A DNA stretch of 64,000 bases from Ceratotherium simum simum (GCF_000283155.1 NW_004454181.1:25137057-25201056); one strand, 5' to 3'; shown: positions 10,402 through 21,060, counted from the stretch's first letter. Numbers and translations: made by a program. The notes: generated from the letters alone by a model not told the origin.

Positions 10402-10660
10402 AATGTGGAACTGGTCTAGTGTTCCCACCTACTTATTTTGTCAAATAAAGACATTTAAAAAAAAAAAAAAAAAACTCCCATCTGTGTGTCACCATCATTT
10501 AATTTAAAGAGAGGGAGACATTTTGACCAAAAATTTCAGGGGAGAAAGGACATAAACTTGAATTAAGGGTAGTCTTTTCTCAGAAAGTAGAAATAATAAA
10601 TTTACACCCACATTTTCACCATAGACAGGCAGATCAGCCCTGGAAACCACTGCCCTAGAG
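10402..10660. other. Unannotated, with an AATAAA and 18-base A run
   Basis: aataaa at 10444-10449 is followed 7 bases later by an 18-base A run (10457-10474). This could be the tail of an old retrocopy whose body I cannot identify. Confidence 0.35.
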
Positions 10661-10941
10661 CTCCGCTGTCCAACATTGTAGCCACTGGCCACGTGTGGTT
10701 AGTGAGCACTCCGAGTGTGGTGAGTTGAAATTAAGATATGCTGTAAAATACACATGAGATTGCAAAGATTCAGTACGAAAAAATGTAAAATATCTCATTA
10801 ACTATCATACAGTGATTGCATGTTGAAACAATATTTTGGATATACTAGGTTAAATAAATTATTAAAAATTAATATCACCTGTTTTTTTAAATAAACAATT
10901 TATTGTTTATTAAAAATAAATTATTAAAAATAAATAATTTA

Positions 10942-11252
10942 GGGGCCGGCCCGGTGGCGCAAGCGGTTAAGTGCGCGTGCTCCGCTGCGGCGGCCCGGGG
11001 TTCGCTGGTTCGGATCCCGGGCGCGCACCGACGNNNNNNNNNNNNNNNNNNNNNNNNNNNNNNNNNNNNNNNNNNNNNNNNNNNNNNNNNNNNNNNNNNN
11101 NNNNNNNNNNNNNNNNNNNNNNNNNNNNNNNNNNNNNNNNNNNNNNNNNNNNNNNNNNNNNNNNNNNNNNNNNNNNNNNNNNNNNNNNNNNNNNNNNNNN
11201 NNNNNNNNNNNNNNNNNNNNNNNNNNNNNNNNNNNNNNNNNNNNNNNNNNNN

Positions 11253-11295
<43 letters not shown>

Positions 11296-11298
11296 ATT
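10942..11298 (+). mobile_element. ERE SINE, interior missing in gap
   Basis: Well conserved head 10942-11033 (ggggccggcccggtggcgca; B-box gttcgctggttcggatcc), then a run of N, then a (TAAA)n-type tail at 11253-11298. It interrupts the hAT element. Whether the body is short or long type cannot be seen. Confidence 0.85.
11034..11252. other. Assembly gap (219 N)
   Basis: 219 consecutive N begin inside the GC-rich ERE head and end at its A-rich tail. The gap length is compatible with an ordinary ERE body, so it probably hides only SINE sequence. The two 'open frames' translated across it are artefacts. Confidence 0.98.
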
Positions 11299-11311
11299 AT
11301 TTATTTATTTA
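11253..11311 (+). repeat. (TAAA)n / (TTTA)n microsatellite
   Basis: About 11 TAAA units followed by ttatttatttattt, forming a self-complementary AT-rich tract at the ERE tail and target-site junction. Confidence 0.9.
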
Positions 11312-11487
11312 AAAAAAAAGAAAGTTTAAAATTGCCTGCAAGGCTTATGCTGTATTTCTATTACACAGTGCTGGTCTAGAGAAACTCTTCCACTGTACAG
11401 GCGGAGAAATTCAAAGAGAGAATCTTTGTACAAAGTAAACCATAAAACAAAAACAACAATCCTGGCAGTGGGAGATGGATACGGTTG

Positions 11488-11665
11488 AAAGAGCGTAGAG
11501 TGGAAATTAGGAACCAAGGGCTCTGATCTTGGCTCCACCTCGCACTTACTAGGTGAGCTCAGGCAAGAGGCTCTCCCTTGCTGGGCTTCAGTTTCCTCAT
11601 CTCTAAGATGAGGGAATGGGGTGATCTGGAATCTGAGGTCTCTGATGCTCTGATCCTCTCACCCT
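11488..11665 (+). mobile_element. MIR SINE
   Basis: Sense MIR: 'gaaccaagggctctgatct', 'aggtgagctcaggcaagag', 'gggcttcagtttcctcatct' and 'ctaagatgagggaatgggg'. Confidence 0.75.
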
Positions 11666-11943
11666 CCCGACTCTGGGTAGGCCATCACTCAGACTGCCCA
11701 GGATTGGACGCTCATTTTCCATCTTCACAAGAATCCCCAGAGAAGGAGCCCTGGAGAACCCTGTGGCTGACATGTGTCGGAGTGTCACAATATTGATGAT
11801 GTTCCCTGAGAACACAGAGGCCGCCTGCCTCCAGAGTTGAATGTGTAATTGTGTAATGTGAGCAATCGCTGAGCCAAAGCTGTCAGTCTTGTTCCTCAGC
11901 ACCGAGCCCTCCTTTGACAGAAGAGTCTCCTCGGCAAGAAGGA
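11666..11943. other. No recognised feature
   Basis: Unique-looking DNA. The minus open frame at 11603-12016 spans MIR, this stretch and an LTR edge and is not a gene. Confidence 0.45.
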
Positions 11944-11992
11944 AAATATTTGTTGAGCATTCACTCTGTATCCAAGACTGGGCAAAACACTT

Positions 11993-12454
11993 TGTTATGG
12001 GTTGAATTGTGTCCACTCCAAAAAAAAGATATGTTGAAGCCCTGACTCCCAGTACCTCAGAATGTGACTTTATTTGGAAATAGGGTCTTTACAGAGGTAA
12101 TCAAGTTAAAAGGATATAATTAGAGAGAGCCCTAATATAATATAAATGGTGTCCTTTTAAAAAAGGTAATTCGCACACAAGAGACAGACACACACAAAGG
12201 GAAGATGATATGAAGACAGCTATGTGACTGGAGTGATGCATCTACAAGCCAAGGAACACCAAGGATGACTGGTAACACCCGAAGCTAGAGGAGGCAAGAA
12301 AAGATTCTCCTCTAGAGCTGTCAGAAAGAGCATGACTCTGTCAACACCTTGATTTTGGACTTCTCGCCTCCAGAATTGTGAGACAATAAATTTCTGTTGT
12401 TTTAAGCCACCCAGTTTGCTGTACTTTGTTATGGCAACCCTAGGAAACGAATAC
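11993..12454 (+). mobile_element. MLT1 (ERVL-MaLR) LTR
   Basis: Starts tgttatgggttgaattgtgt; contains 'gtgactttatttggaaatag', 'cttgattttggacttctcg', an aataaa at 12385-12390 and 'gttttaagccacccag', ending at 'aaacgaatac'. Flanks cactt (11988-11992) and tactt after the 3' end fit a 5-bp ERVL-type duplication with one change. Sense orientation; solo LTR. Confidence 0.85.
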
Positions 12455-12461
12455 TTACTTT

Positions 12462-12656
12462 TTTGTTGTTGTTGTTGTTGAGGAAGATTCGCTCTGAGCT
12501 AACATCTGTGCCAATCTTCCTCTATTTTGTATGTGGGTTGCTGCCACAGCATGCCTGACAAGTGATAAGTCCCCACTGGGGATCTGAACCCATGAACCCA
12601 GGCCGCCAAAGCAGAGCGCACCAAACTTAACCACTACGCCATGGGGCCAGCCCCCT
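12462..12656 (-). mobile_element. ERE-type SINE, short variant
   Basis: Antisense tRNA-derived SINE with a (GTT)n tail, one copy of 'gctctgagctaacatctgt', 'gttgctgccacagcatgcc' and the head complement 'cttaaccactacgccatggg'. Perfect 12-bp duplication aatacttacttt at 12450-12461 and 12657-12668. It landed on the MLT1/MIR junction. The head is more diverged than the other EREs, suggesting an older copy. Confidence 0.9.
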
Positions 12657-12685
12657 AATACTTACTTTAAATCCATTACCATATT

Positions 12686-12728
12686 TAATCCTTATAACAA
12701 CCCATGTGGTAGGTTGTTATAAGGATTA
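12686..12728. repeat. 17-bp perfect inverted repeat, 9-nt loop
   Basis: taatccttataacaacc (12686-12702) and ggttgttataaggatta (12712-12728) are exact complements around the loop catgtggta. The right arm is an extra inverted copy inserted in a MIR. Confidence 0.95.
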
Positions 12729-13117
12729 TACTACTATTATTGCCCACTTTGCTGGTGGGTAAAAGAAGGTAAGTAACTTGCCCAGATAGAGTTACTTTGT
12801 GTGGGAGCCACAATTGAACCCAGTCATCCTGGATCTTAGCTATTCTGCCCTAGTGCCCCTGGTAGAGGGAAAAGAATATGAAATAAGAGGACCTAGACCA
12901 GCAGCGGATCTTCACTATGTGATCCTGGGAAAGTCGTGTCACCTCTTTGGCCAAAAGAAATGATGATGTGGGTTCTAACTAAGATTATGATACGAGACCT
13001 GAAATACATTAATGAAATAAAATTTATAGATGTTGATGGATTAAATGTGATAAGCGAGAGGGAGGAGTGAAAATCAGACAGCTCTCTATTCTGACTAACC
13101 AGTAGGTGATTATTACT

Positions 13118-13200
13118 CACCACAAGGACCACCACTGTCATCACTATGACCACTTTCACCTCCTCTACCAACACCATGACCACGACCACACCTGCCACGC
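13118..13200 (+). repeat. Cryptic (ACC)n-rich tract
   Basis: ACC/CCA-rich imperfect trinucleotide sequence (aggaccaccactgtcatc, ccatgaccacgaccacacc). It underlies a Val-rich minus open frame that is not a gene. Confidence 0.6.
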
Positions 13201-13254
13201 TTGTCACCAGTAACTCTACCTTCTCATTCCCACTCCTCCACCAGCAACACAGCA

Positions 13255-13420
13255 CATTACTGATGGCTTATTATGTGCCAGGTAGAGTTATCCCCATCTT
13301 CCAGATGAAGAAACTGAGGCTTGGGGAGGTTAAAAAAAAAAACAGCTCACACAGCTAATAAAACAAGGGCTTCTAAAAGAAGGAATTCAAAGTCTCTTGC
13401 TATTCTTCACATAAGCTTCC
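13255..13420 (-). mobile_element. MIR SINE with internal deletion
   Basis: Antisense MIR: 'ggcttattatgtgccagg' joins directly to 'agttatccccatcttccag', 'atgaagaaactgaggcttgg' and 'cacacagctaataaaacaag'. The segment for 'ctcatttaatcctcacaac' is missing. A run of A sits at 13332-13341. Confidence 0.75.
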
Positions 13421-13754
13421 TCCTTACTCTTCGCTAGAGTTGAGATCAAGGACAAGATATTCCTCCAAAGAAGAGGAATGCTGATCTGTCCTGCTAAATT
13501 CCAGGACCATGTATGGTGCACCAGTCAGTAAGTGGAGCTTTCTAAAGGATATGACAGGCTGCAACATAAACAAACGTGCTCTTTACCCTTCTATCTCACT
13601 CCACCCAGCCAAAGTCTAGCTAATCCTCTTTCCCCAAGAGCCTAGAGAAAGGAATGTCTAACAGAGACTGTTCTTCTTGAAAAAAGCCCAGCCATGCTTT
13701 TTCCCTTTCTCTGTCTCTAGAGCATCTAGGATCTAACTAGTAAAAGCCAAGGGC
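13421..13754. other. No recognised feature
   Basis: Nothing recognised; immediately upstream of an ERE target site. Confidence 0.45.
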
Positions 13755-14002
13755 GGGGGCCGGCCTGATGGTGTAGTGGTTAAGTTTGCGTGCTCTCCTT
13801 TGGCAGCCCGGGGTTCACAGGTTCGTATCCCCAGAGCAGACCGACGCACCACTTGTCAAGCCATGTTGTGGCAGCGCCCCATATAAAGTAGAGGAAGATA
13901 GACATGGATGTGAGCCCAGGGCCAATCTTCCTCTCAAAAAAAGAGGAGGACTGGCAACAGATGTTAGCTCAGGGCTGATCTTCCTCACACACACACAAAA
14001 AA
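13755..14002 (+). mobile_element. ERE SINE, short-body type
   Basis: Head ggggccggcctgatggtgta, 'catataaagtagaggaagat', two 'gagcccagggccaatcttcc / gttagctcagggctgatctt' modules and a mixed (CA)n/A tail. Target duplication aaaagccaagggc (13742-13754) / aaaagcctagggc (~13999-14011), one mismatch. Confidence 0.93.
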
Positions 14003-14639
14003 GCCTAGGGCAAGTGACTACAAATTTTTATACACTCTGTCTCTCTGTGCTACCCTGTCTATGGCTTGTCATGTGAGAGCAGGGATTCCAGTTTGGGCAT
14101 TGGGTTGGAAATAGAACAGATCTTTCAAGCTACCTCCTTTCAAGACTACTCAAATTCATCCAAGAATAGAGAAATGAATCCTCCACAAGTCCAGCTTGAT
14201 TCACTTTCAGTTCTATACCAGGTGTGGGGTCCAAAACCACAGGTAATAATCAGATTACTCCCTTTGCTTTGCATAAATCTCCTCTGAGGATCTCGTAGGG
14301 ACTAGTGGCCAACTGAGGATAGGATTCTTCTTTTCCCACATAACCAAACACCATCACGTTATTATCTTAACCTCACCGTGACTTCTCATAGTGGTATTAT
14401 CCACAGAGACAGGAAATGTAGTAAAAGAGCAGTTCTGGGGATGGTGATGATGGGAGTAGAGGCTAAGTTTCATTTTGAGATGCCAATGGATATCTGTTGG
14501 GCAGCTGAATAAACAGGAGGAGCTCAAGGAGAATTCTAGCTGGAAATATAGATTTGGCGATGAGCATACAAATGGTGACTGACGTCATTGAAGAAGATGC
14601 AGTTTCTATATAATGAGAAGGCAAAAGCTGTAAGATCAT
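14003..14639. other. No recognised feature
   Basis: Unique-looking DNA with short chance open frames. Confidence 0.45.
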
Positions 14640-14830
14640 AATCTTGAGGAACTGCTACCTAACCTTTCTTAGTCTCATTTTCCATGTCTGTAAAATGAGG
14701 ATTAAAAATAGCTCCCCTCTCATAAGATGGTTGTGAGGATTGAATGAGCTAATACAGGTAGACATTTAGTAGTGTCTGGTTTATAAAACGTGCTCAGTAA
14801 ATGTCAATGGTTAATTTTGTTATTATTTTC
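14640..14830 (+). mobile_element. MIR SINE, 3' part
   Basis: Sense MIR: 'ccatgtctgtaaaatgagg', 'atggttgtgaggattgaatg', 'agctaatacaggtagacat' and 'cgtgctcagtaaatgtcaat'. Confidence 0.8.
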
Positions 14831-15489
14831 CTGAGATGGCAGGGAATGAGCTAGGGATAGAAGCTAGTCAGAAGAGCAGGTAGCAGAGGAGTCACCATCT
14901 GCTGGCCTCTATTTTCCCGGTGAAGTAGATGGCAAAGCTACCTTTCAACAGCAAAGACAAGGTGGTGAGATTGGAGACTTGGAGACAGTGATGAAGGTTG
15001 GTAAAAACTTTTCTGAGCAATGAGAGACTAGGGACAGTAGAAGGATCACTGCACAGTATGAAGTAGGCATCTGAGGTGGGCGCCCATAAATTCGTAGAAC
15101 TAGAAAATCACAATGCTGTGTAACTTTTCTCCTACATCATCAGCAGCCCGGACGGGGTGAGCCAGGTGTAAGGGTTAGCACAGCTGACTGGTTAAATAAC
15201 AAAGAAGTTTGGGAGTTGAGGGCATAGATGGGTAAACAGATGTAGAAGGTTGTTCTACAGTCCACATTTCTAGGATAGGATACTATGCTCCGAGCATACT
15301 ATATCAATGTTTTGACTTGGAATCCTGGGGTAAATCTTCCATTCCCAACCTATACTCAGCACTTCTTTTGTCTCCGCCCATCCTGATTAATTTCCTTCTT
15401 TCTGCCACACCAGACTGTGAGGTCCCTGGAAGTAGGATGGCACCCATATCATGCTCTGCATATTGTCAGCGTATGGTACTTCTAGTAAT
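14831..15489. other. No recognised feature
   Basis: Mixed DNA; 14850-15060 has a purine bias reminiscent of antisense L2, but I could not align it convincingly. Confidence 0.35.
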
Positions 15490-15745
15490 GCACAGTGGGT
15501 AAGAACATCCACGCTGGGGCCAGGCTGTTTATGTTCAAACCACCCCCCATCATTCATAATCTGTGGGAACTTGGCTAAATTATTTAAGATTACTAAGCCT
15601 CAGTTTCTTCATCTATAGAATGGGGATCCTACTTACTTAATAGAGAAAGTTTAAGTTTCAGATAAAATATTCCACACAAGATGCTTAGCATAGCACCTGG
15701 TCATAACAAAGATTTCAATAAACGTTAGTTGCTATAATGAATACA
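15490..15745 (+). mobile_element. MIR SINE, near full length
   Basis: Sense MIR from 'cacagtgggtaagaacatcc' through 'aagcctcagtttcttcatct', 'atagaatggggatcctactt' to 'gcatagcacctggtcataac' and 'aataaacgttagttgctat'. Confidence 0.8.
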
Positions 15746-16929
15746 ATGATTTTAAAGCAGCATGTAGCATGTTTGCGATGTTGGATTAGATCTGTTCTAA
15801 CTCAGAAGGGAGTGCGGTAATACAAAGTTAATGGTGGAGTTGAGAAAAGACATGAAAAAACATGAGGGCCACTACAAGCTGGCGGTAGGTCTCCCCATTG
15901 AGCACTGCCTGAGGAAAGGCTGTTCACCAGGGCCTCTGAGCCCAGATATCTTCTCCAACATAATTGAGAAATATGTTCCTCATGCATTCCTAATTGGAGC
16001 ATAGCAGATGGCAGAGGCATTTGTTTAATGAAATATGTCCATTCGATTAAGCTGGGCCATTGGGGATTTAGGACTTCAATAGAATCTCGTTGCTATCCTT
16101 CTTCTTTGGACGACCTGGGAAGTTTCAAGGATTTTAACAAACTTGGGTTAAAGGTTGGAGAGGGAACAATGCCAGTGGAGGAGTATAAAAACGCAAAGCT
16201 AATCTTTTGAGTTTCTGGTTCTATCTACATTTTCATCAGTGGCAAATAACCAGTGCATTGAGTGTCTCTTGTGTGAGCTCTGGGCATGGGTGGAGCACAG
16301 AATCCATCAACCAACCTATGTGTGAGCCAAACTGAACTAATTGGAGTCCTCCACATACAGGCTGCAAGTTCTTCCTCTGTGCCCTGCTTGTGCTAGTCTC
16401 TCTGGTTAAGATACCTTTCCTGCCTATTTCCATATGTTCAAGACCCTGCTTTTGTGCAACTGTGAGTGTATGCGTGTGTGTGTGTGTGTACGTGCACATG
16501 AGCATAATCTCCTCCATGACGACTTCCTAATTTCCCTATCAGAAAGATAATACAAAAACCCTCAAGACACTTCATCTGAAGCTCTTAATGAAACATTACC
16601 TTCTACTTTGAATTATTTCTATTCTTGTCTAAACAAGACTCTTTTGAGATATGCTGATCTCCTTCCTTAAAGGATCAGGGCCACAGAGGTGGCTTATTCT
16701 TAACAGCGTTGGCTATTAAGTGCAATAGGTTCACAGAGAATGAAAAGAAGAAGGATATAAGGAGAAAAAGCCCCACATCCCCTTTCCCTGACTTTCTGCT
16801 CAACTTGTGTCTCTACTCTCAACCAAGGAGGAGAAACAGTTAATCTGATTTGTAGTCTTGAAACGTCTTCTTCCCTTGGTTTCTGAGATAACGCATGCTC
16901 TGTTTTCTTCCACACTCATTTGCTGTTCT
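15746..16929. other. Unannotated stretch with a short (GT)n
   Basis: No repeat family or gene recognised. A (GT)n tract, gcgtgtgtgtgtgtgtgta, lies at about 16473-16490. Minus open frames at 15802-16020, 16236-16517 and 16700-16915 have no recognisable domain. Confidence 0.45.
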
Positions 16930-18025
16930 TTCTAAGTCTCCTTTGCTGAATCTTCCTTCTCTTCCAAGTTTCTAAATGTTGCAATGCTCCATGATTCAGT
17001 CTTCAGATCTCTTTTTATTTCTCCCTATTCCCACTCCCTACGTGATCTCATCCAGTACCATGACTTTAAACACTATCTGATGTTCCAAGACACCCAAATC
17101 TGTGACTCTAGTTCTAACTATTCCCTCGTGATCCAGACTTAAATATATAACGGCCTACTGTAAATTCACATGAAAAGGTCATAGACATCTCAAATTTAAC
17201 ACGGTTAAAATAGAACTATGGATTTTGCCCCCCCCATATTACTATCTACCCATTTCTCAGGTCAATAACCTAAGAGTCATCCTTCATTCCTCTCTTATCT
17301 TCATTCGCCTAATTCCATCCATTAGCAAGTTTCATCAGTTGTACCTCCAGAATATGTATAACTTGAATCCCACCATTTCTCACCATCTCCCCTGCTAACA
17401 ACCTGGCCCAAGTCACCATCATCTCTTGCCTCAGAAATTGCAATCACCTCCTTAGTGGTCTCTATCTCTCCACCCTCAGCCCCTCATAGTTTATCCTTCA
17501 CATAGCAGCATACATCAGTTCACATATCCCCCATTGGAACCTGCCTGTGACTTTCTACCACATTTAGAACAAAATTTAAAATGAATGGCTATTTAAGGCC
17601 CTAAATGATCTAATGTGCCTGTCTCTGACAAGCCCCAACACTCTCCCTGCCATTTACTGCAGTTCAACCATGCTGGTCTTCTTTGTGTCACTTAAACACA
17701 TTGAGCTCACCCCTGTGGTAGAACTTTGGAACTTGAAGCTCTTCTGCTTCCCCCAGTTCTTCGCACGACTGCCACCTTCCCATCATTCAGGCTCAACATC
17801 ATCTTTCCTTAGGCCTTCCATGACCATCTTAGATAAAGCTGCTCCTCTCCATGTTATTTGCGGATCTTATTTTCTTTGAAGCACATAATGGTACCTGAAG
17901 TATCTCATTAATTTGTTTGCATTTTTAAATCTCTGCTCACTGGAACACAAGCTCTTTGAGGACAGGTCTCTGACTCTCTTGTTCACTGTGGTGTCCATGG
18001 TGCTGGTACACAGTAGACAAACTAG
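16930..18025 (+). mobile_element. L2-like LINE, sense
   Basis: Pyrimidine-rich run with the L2 landmarks in order: 'gtcaccatcatctcttgcc' (17412-17430), 'catttagaacaaaatttaaa', 'tatttaaggccctaaatgat', a decayed 'cctgcctggaa' region at 17740-17780, 'ttaggccttccatgaccatc', and the 3' block 'gaggacaggtctctgactc' with 'tccatggtgctggtacaca'. No intact frame remains. Confidence 0.65.
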
Positions 18026-18079
18026 ACACATTTGTGATTGACTGCCTTGTTTAGATAATGTGGCTAGAAAAGGGAAGAG

Positions 18080-20455
18080 CTTGGTCTGTAATCCAAAACC
18101 CTGGCCTCTCAACGTGTTTACCTCCTTAACTCCAGTGACCTTCATCTCCACTCCTTCAGCCATCTCCTCCTGGCCATGCCACCACTGTTCCCTATGACTG
18201 CTTCACCCATGACATTAAATTCAAACAACCCTCACGATGTCTAGATCCCCTCATCCTTTTAATTCCCCATGGCTCCAACCATACCTGTTCTTCCTCCTTG
18301 TGAAATGTCTGGCCCCTGGAATCCCCTCTGTCAGTCTCTCTCTATATTCTCTTCTGTGTATATCCAACTGAGACTCAGTGATTCATCACTTAAACCTTGA
18401 TTTTCCACCAAGGTGCTAAATTATCTTTGCTCATCCAAAGCCTCAACCCTGAGTTAATCCAACAGTTGTGCTTTTCTCCTACATCAGGGCAGCTCTGTCT
18501 GTTGGAAAAAATTTTATTTGAGCATTACTGCAAAGCCAGTCTCTAGTGTTGCCTGGTTCTCCTATGGTTCCCTGTTCAACATTCTCTCCCATTTAACACA
18601 GGGGATGTTCCAAACCTTCTTTGACCTCCTAAACCACCTACTCCATCACTCTTCCTGACTCTCACTCAAAGTAGATAACTATATCACCTACCACAGAGAC
18701 AATGGAAGCCTCTGGATTCCTTGCTTTCCTGCACTCTTCTTGATTAACCCCTCTCTCTCCTGTATTATCAACCCCTGCCTGTCTCCTGGATCCATTCCAG
18801 CATCATTTTGACATGTAAAAGTCTCTCCAATCTTATTTTAAAAACACTAAAAACCTATCCTCACATACCAGACAACATCTTACTTCTCCCCACTCCTAAA
18901 GAACCAAGCTTTCTGAAGGATGTGTCTATACTTACTATCTCTACTCTTTCACCTCCTGTTCTCCCATCAATGCTTCGTCCTGCTGTAATATGGTTTTCTC
19001 CCTATTACTCCATTAAAATTACTGTTGCCAAGGGTGCCAATGGCCTTTGTCACTAAATCCAAGAGTCAAGTTTCAGTCCATTTCTAAGATCAATCCTTAG
19101 TATCTGTGCGACACTGAACACTTTATCATCCTTGAAATAGCTTTTTTCAGTTCTGTGACACTATAATCCCCTTGTTTTCTTCATGTCCATCCAGCTATTT
19201 CTTCTAAATGTCCTCCAAGTCTCCTCTTCCTCTGCCCATACAGTGAATTTTTATGTCCATTAGGATTTTACCCTTGGCTTCTTCTTTTGTTGCTACATAG
19301 TCTCTTCTCTAAGAAACTTCATTCAATCACTTGACTTCAATTATCACATATGTGCTGCTGACCACCAAAATCTGTATCCCACTCGCTCGCTCCTGACCTA
19401 TTTATCTTTTAAATATCCTACAAAAACCGCAATTTAGAAATTCTCAAAGCTGAATTCACTGTCTTCTCCTTTTTCTAAGTTTTATCTGCATCCAGCATTC
19501 ATTCTCTTGGTGAATAGCACTTTCACCTATGTAGTCACCCAAATGCAAACTAGAATCTCCCTTGACACCTTCAGCTTCCTCATCTCCTACATTTAATTTG
19601 TCATGAAGTCCTTCTAATTCTACCTTATTCTTAAAGTCACCTACTTAGTTCAAATCCACACATGGAGTTTATAGAATCAGCTGCATTGTTGGCCTCAGCT
19701 CTCAGCTCTCTCCTCCTAAACAAGAGTCCCCACTACAGTCAGACTGATGTTCCAAAAGGCAAATTTATTCATGACTTTCCTACGCCTTGAACCTGGTAAC
19801 GGCTCCATACTGCCTTTAGAATAAATTCCAAACTCCTCTTCATGATAGAGAAGGTCATAATGCTTAATTCCTGCTTATCTCTCCAGCCTCAATTCTTGTC
19901 ACTCTCCCTCATAAGCTGAGCTCTAGCAAAGCTAAACCACGCTACCTCTTCCAATATACAGACCATGCACGCTCTCACTCACCTTCAGACGTTTGCTCAT
20001 TTTCTTTTTGTTACTCAGTTCAATCTTTCTCCACTCCTTTCCCAAATATCCCTCATTCACTCTTTAGGTCTCTGCTTAGATATGACTTATTCTAGAGGAC
20101 TTTGCTGTCTCTTTGCATTTGGGTGCCTCTTAAGAGTTTCTGTAATACCGCAAATTTATCCCTATCGTGGCACTAACCACTCTGTGCTTTAATTGGCTCT
20201 TTTTAAACAGCTTTATTGAGATATAATTTATATACCATAAAATTCACCCATTCTAGTTGTACAATTTAATGAATTCTAGTCTATTTACAGAGTCATAGAA
20301 CAATCCCCATAATCTAACTTTAGAACATTTCTATCACCCTTCTTCCTAGCATGTAATCAACTTAAGGGAGGTGCCATGTTTTGTTGATATTTAGACCCTC
20401 AGAGCATAGCATAGTACCTGTCATCAAATAAATATTTGTTAAACAAATAAAAAAT
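18080..20455 (+). mobile_element. Second L2-like LINE, sense, longer and interrupted
   Basis: Another C/T-rich unit with LINE-like landmarks: 'ttgccaagggtgccaatggc' (19025-19044), a repeated 'cctcttcctctgcc', 'agaataaattccaaactcct' (19819-19838), 'ttaggtctctgcttagatat' (20063-20082) and the L2 3' end 'agcatagtacctgtcatcaa' with 'aaatatttgttaaac' (20407-20443). Bases ~20203-20347 are a foreign insert. The whole-family identity is less certain upstream of 19700. Confidence 0.5.
20203..20347. mobile_element. LINE-type fragment inserted in the L2
   Basis: The run 'cagctttattgagatataat', 'taccataaaattcacccatt', 'acagagtcatagaacaatcc' and 'ttagaacatttctatcaccc' is a common mammalian dispersed sequence, which I believe belongs to an L1-group element. 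L2 sequence resumes at 'gtaatcaacttaagggagg'. Confidence 0.5.
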
Positions 20456-20837
20456 AAATGAAAGGAAAAAATTAATGCCCAAACCGTGCCATATTGCATT
20501 TCTCTTTATCAGATATGGCAAGCTAATTTTGAAACTCCCTCTCTCATGCGCATTCTTGATCCTTTCTTTGATATTTTACCAGCTTCCCCACATGGTAGTC
20601 ACTGATGAATTTGCTCTGACAGAGAAAATAAGACTTTAAAATATCCAAGGAGCCAAGAGAGCCAGTACTGTGCATTTATGGGTGATTCAAGCATTTCTGG
20701 AAATTCATATTTGCCCGAAATGAAGTTAAGTTTGATCACCAAACACTTGAGATTTCCTTCAGTAAAATTCACCAGTATGAGTTAATGTAAACATCTGCTT
20801 CTTGACTTCTATTCTCTTTCTTTTTTCTGCTCTTCTA
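20456..20837. other. No recognised feature
   Basis: Unique-looking DNA; nothing recognised. Confidence 0.45.
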
Positions 20838-21060
20838 AAATCTTCAGGCTGAGAGTCAAGTGACCTATGTTCTGGCACTAATTATGTCAACAATTCACCA
20901 AGTGACTTGAGATAAATCACTTCAAATCTCTGCTCATGAGTTTCCTTAAAATATCCATCTTATCTCTCCCCACTCTTGTTTAGTGAGGATGAAGTAAGCT
21001 GGAAGGTAAAACAAAGCACTTTAAAAAGTGAAAAGCACCATGTAAATATAATAGATTTGA
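20838..21060 (+). mobile_element. MIR SINE
   Basis: Diverged sense MIR: 'gagagtcaagtgacctatg', 'agataaatcacttcaaatct', 'agtgaggatgaagtaagctg' and 'gtgaaaagcaccatgtaaat'. Confidence 0.55.

Larger units (their letters stand above)
10661..11373 (-). mobile_element. hAT DNA transposon interrupted by an ERE
   Basis: Left part 10661-10941 carries 'gctgtccaacattgtagcc', 'taaaatatctcattaac' and 'ttggatatactaggttaaat'. The right terminus at about 11318-11373 carries 'gtttaaaattgcctgcaagg' and 'cacagtgctg', complementary in part to the left end. Flanks ccctagag (10653-10660) and gtctagag (11374-11381) fit an 8-bp hAT target duplication with two changes. The interior is occupied by an ERE and an assembly gap. 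I recognise the family by its 'ctgtccaata' termini but cannot name it safely. Confidence 0.65.
11944..12860 (-). mobile_element. MIR SINE split by an MLT1 LTR and an ERE
   Basis: Left piece 11944-11992 (tttgttgagcattcactct, gactgggcaaaacactt) and right piece from about 12669 (atttaatccttataacaacc, ttgcccactttgctggtggg, taacttgcccagataga) are consecutive parts of one antisense MIR. The segment between them is an LTR plus an ERE. The right piece also carries a 15-bp inverted templated insertion. Confidence 0.8.

Noticed and set aside
10942..11020. ERE heads as tRNA genes
   Set aside because: They retain tRNA-like boxes but are the 5' parts of SINEs with tails and duplications.
10903..11259. 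118- and 94-codon open frames
   Set aside because: They are translated through the run of N and an ERE head; artefacts.
11603..12016. 137-codon minus open frame
   Set aside because: Runs through MIR, unique DNA and the start of an MLT1 LTR.
17613..17879. 88-codon frame as an exon
   Set aside because: It lies wholly within an L2-like LINE.
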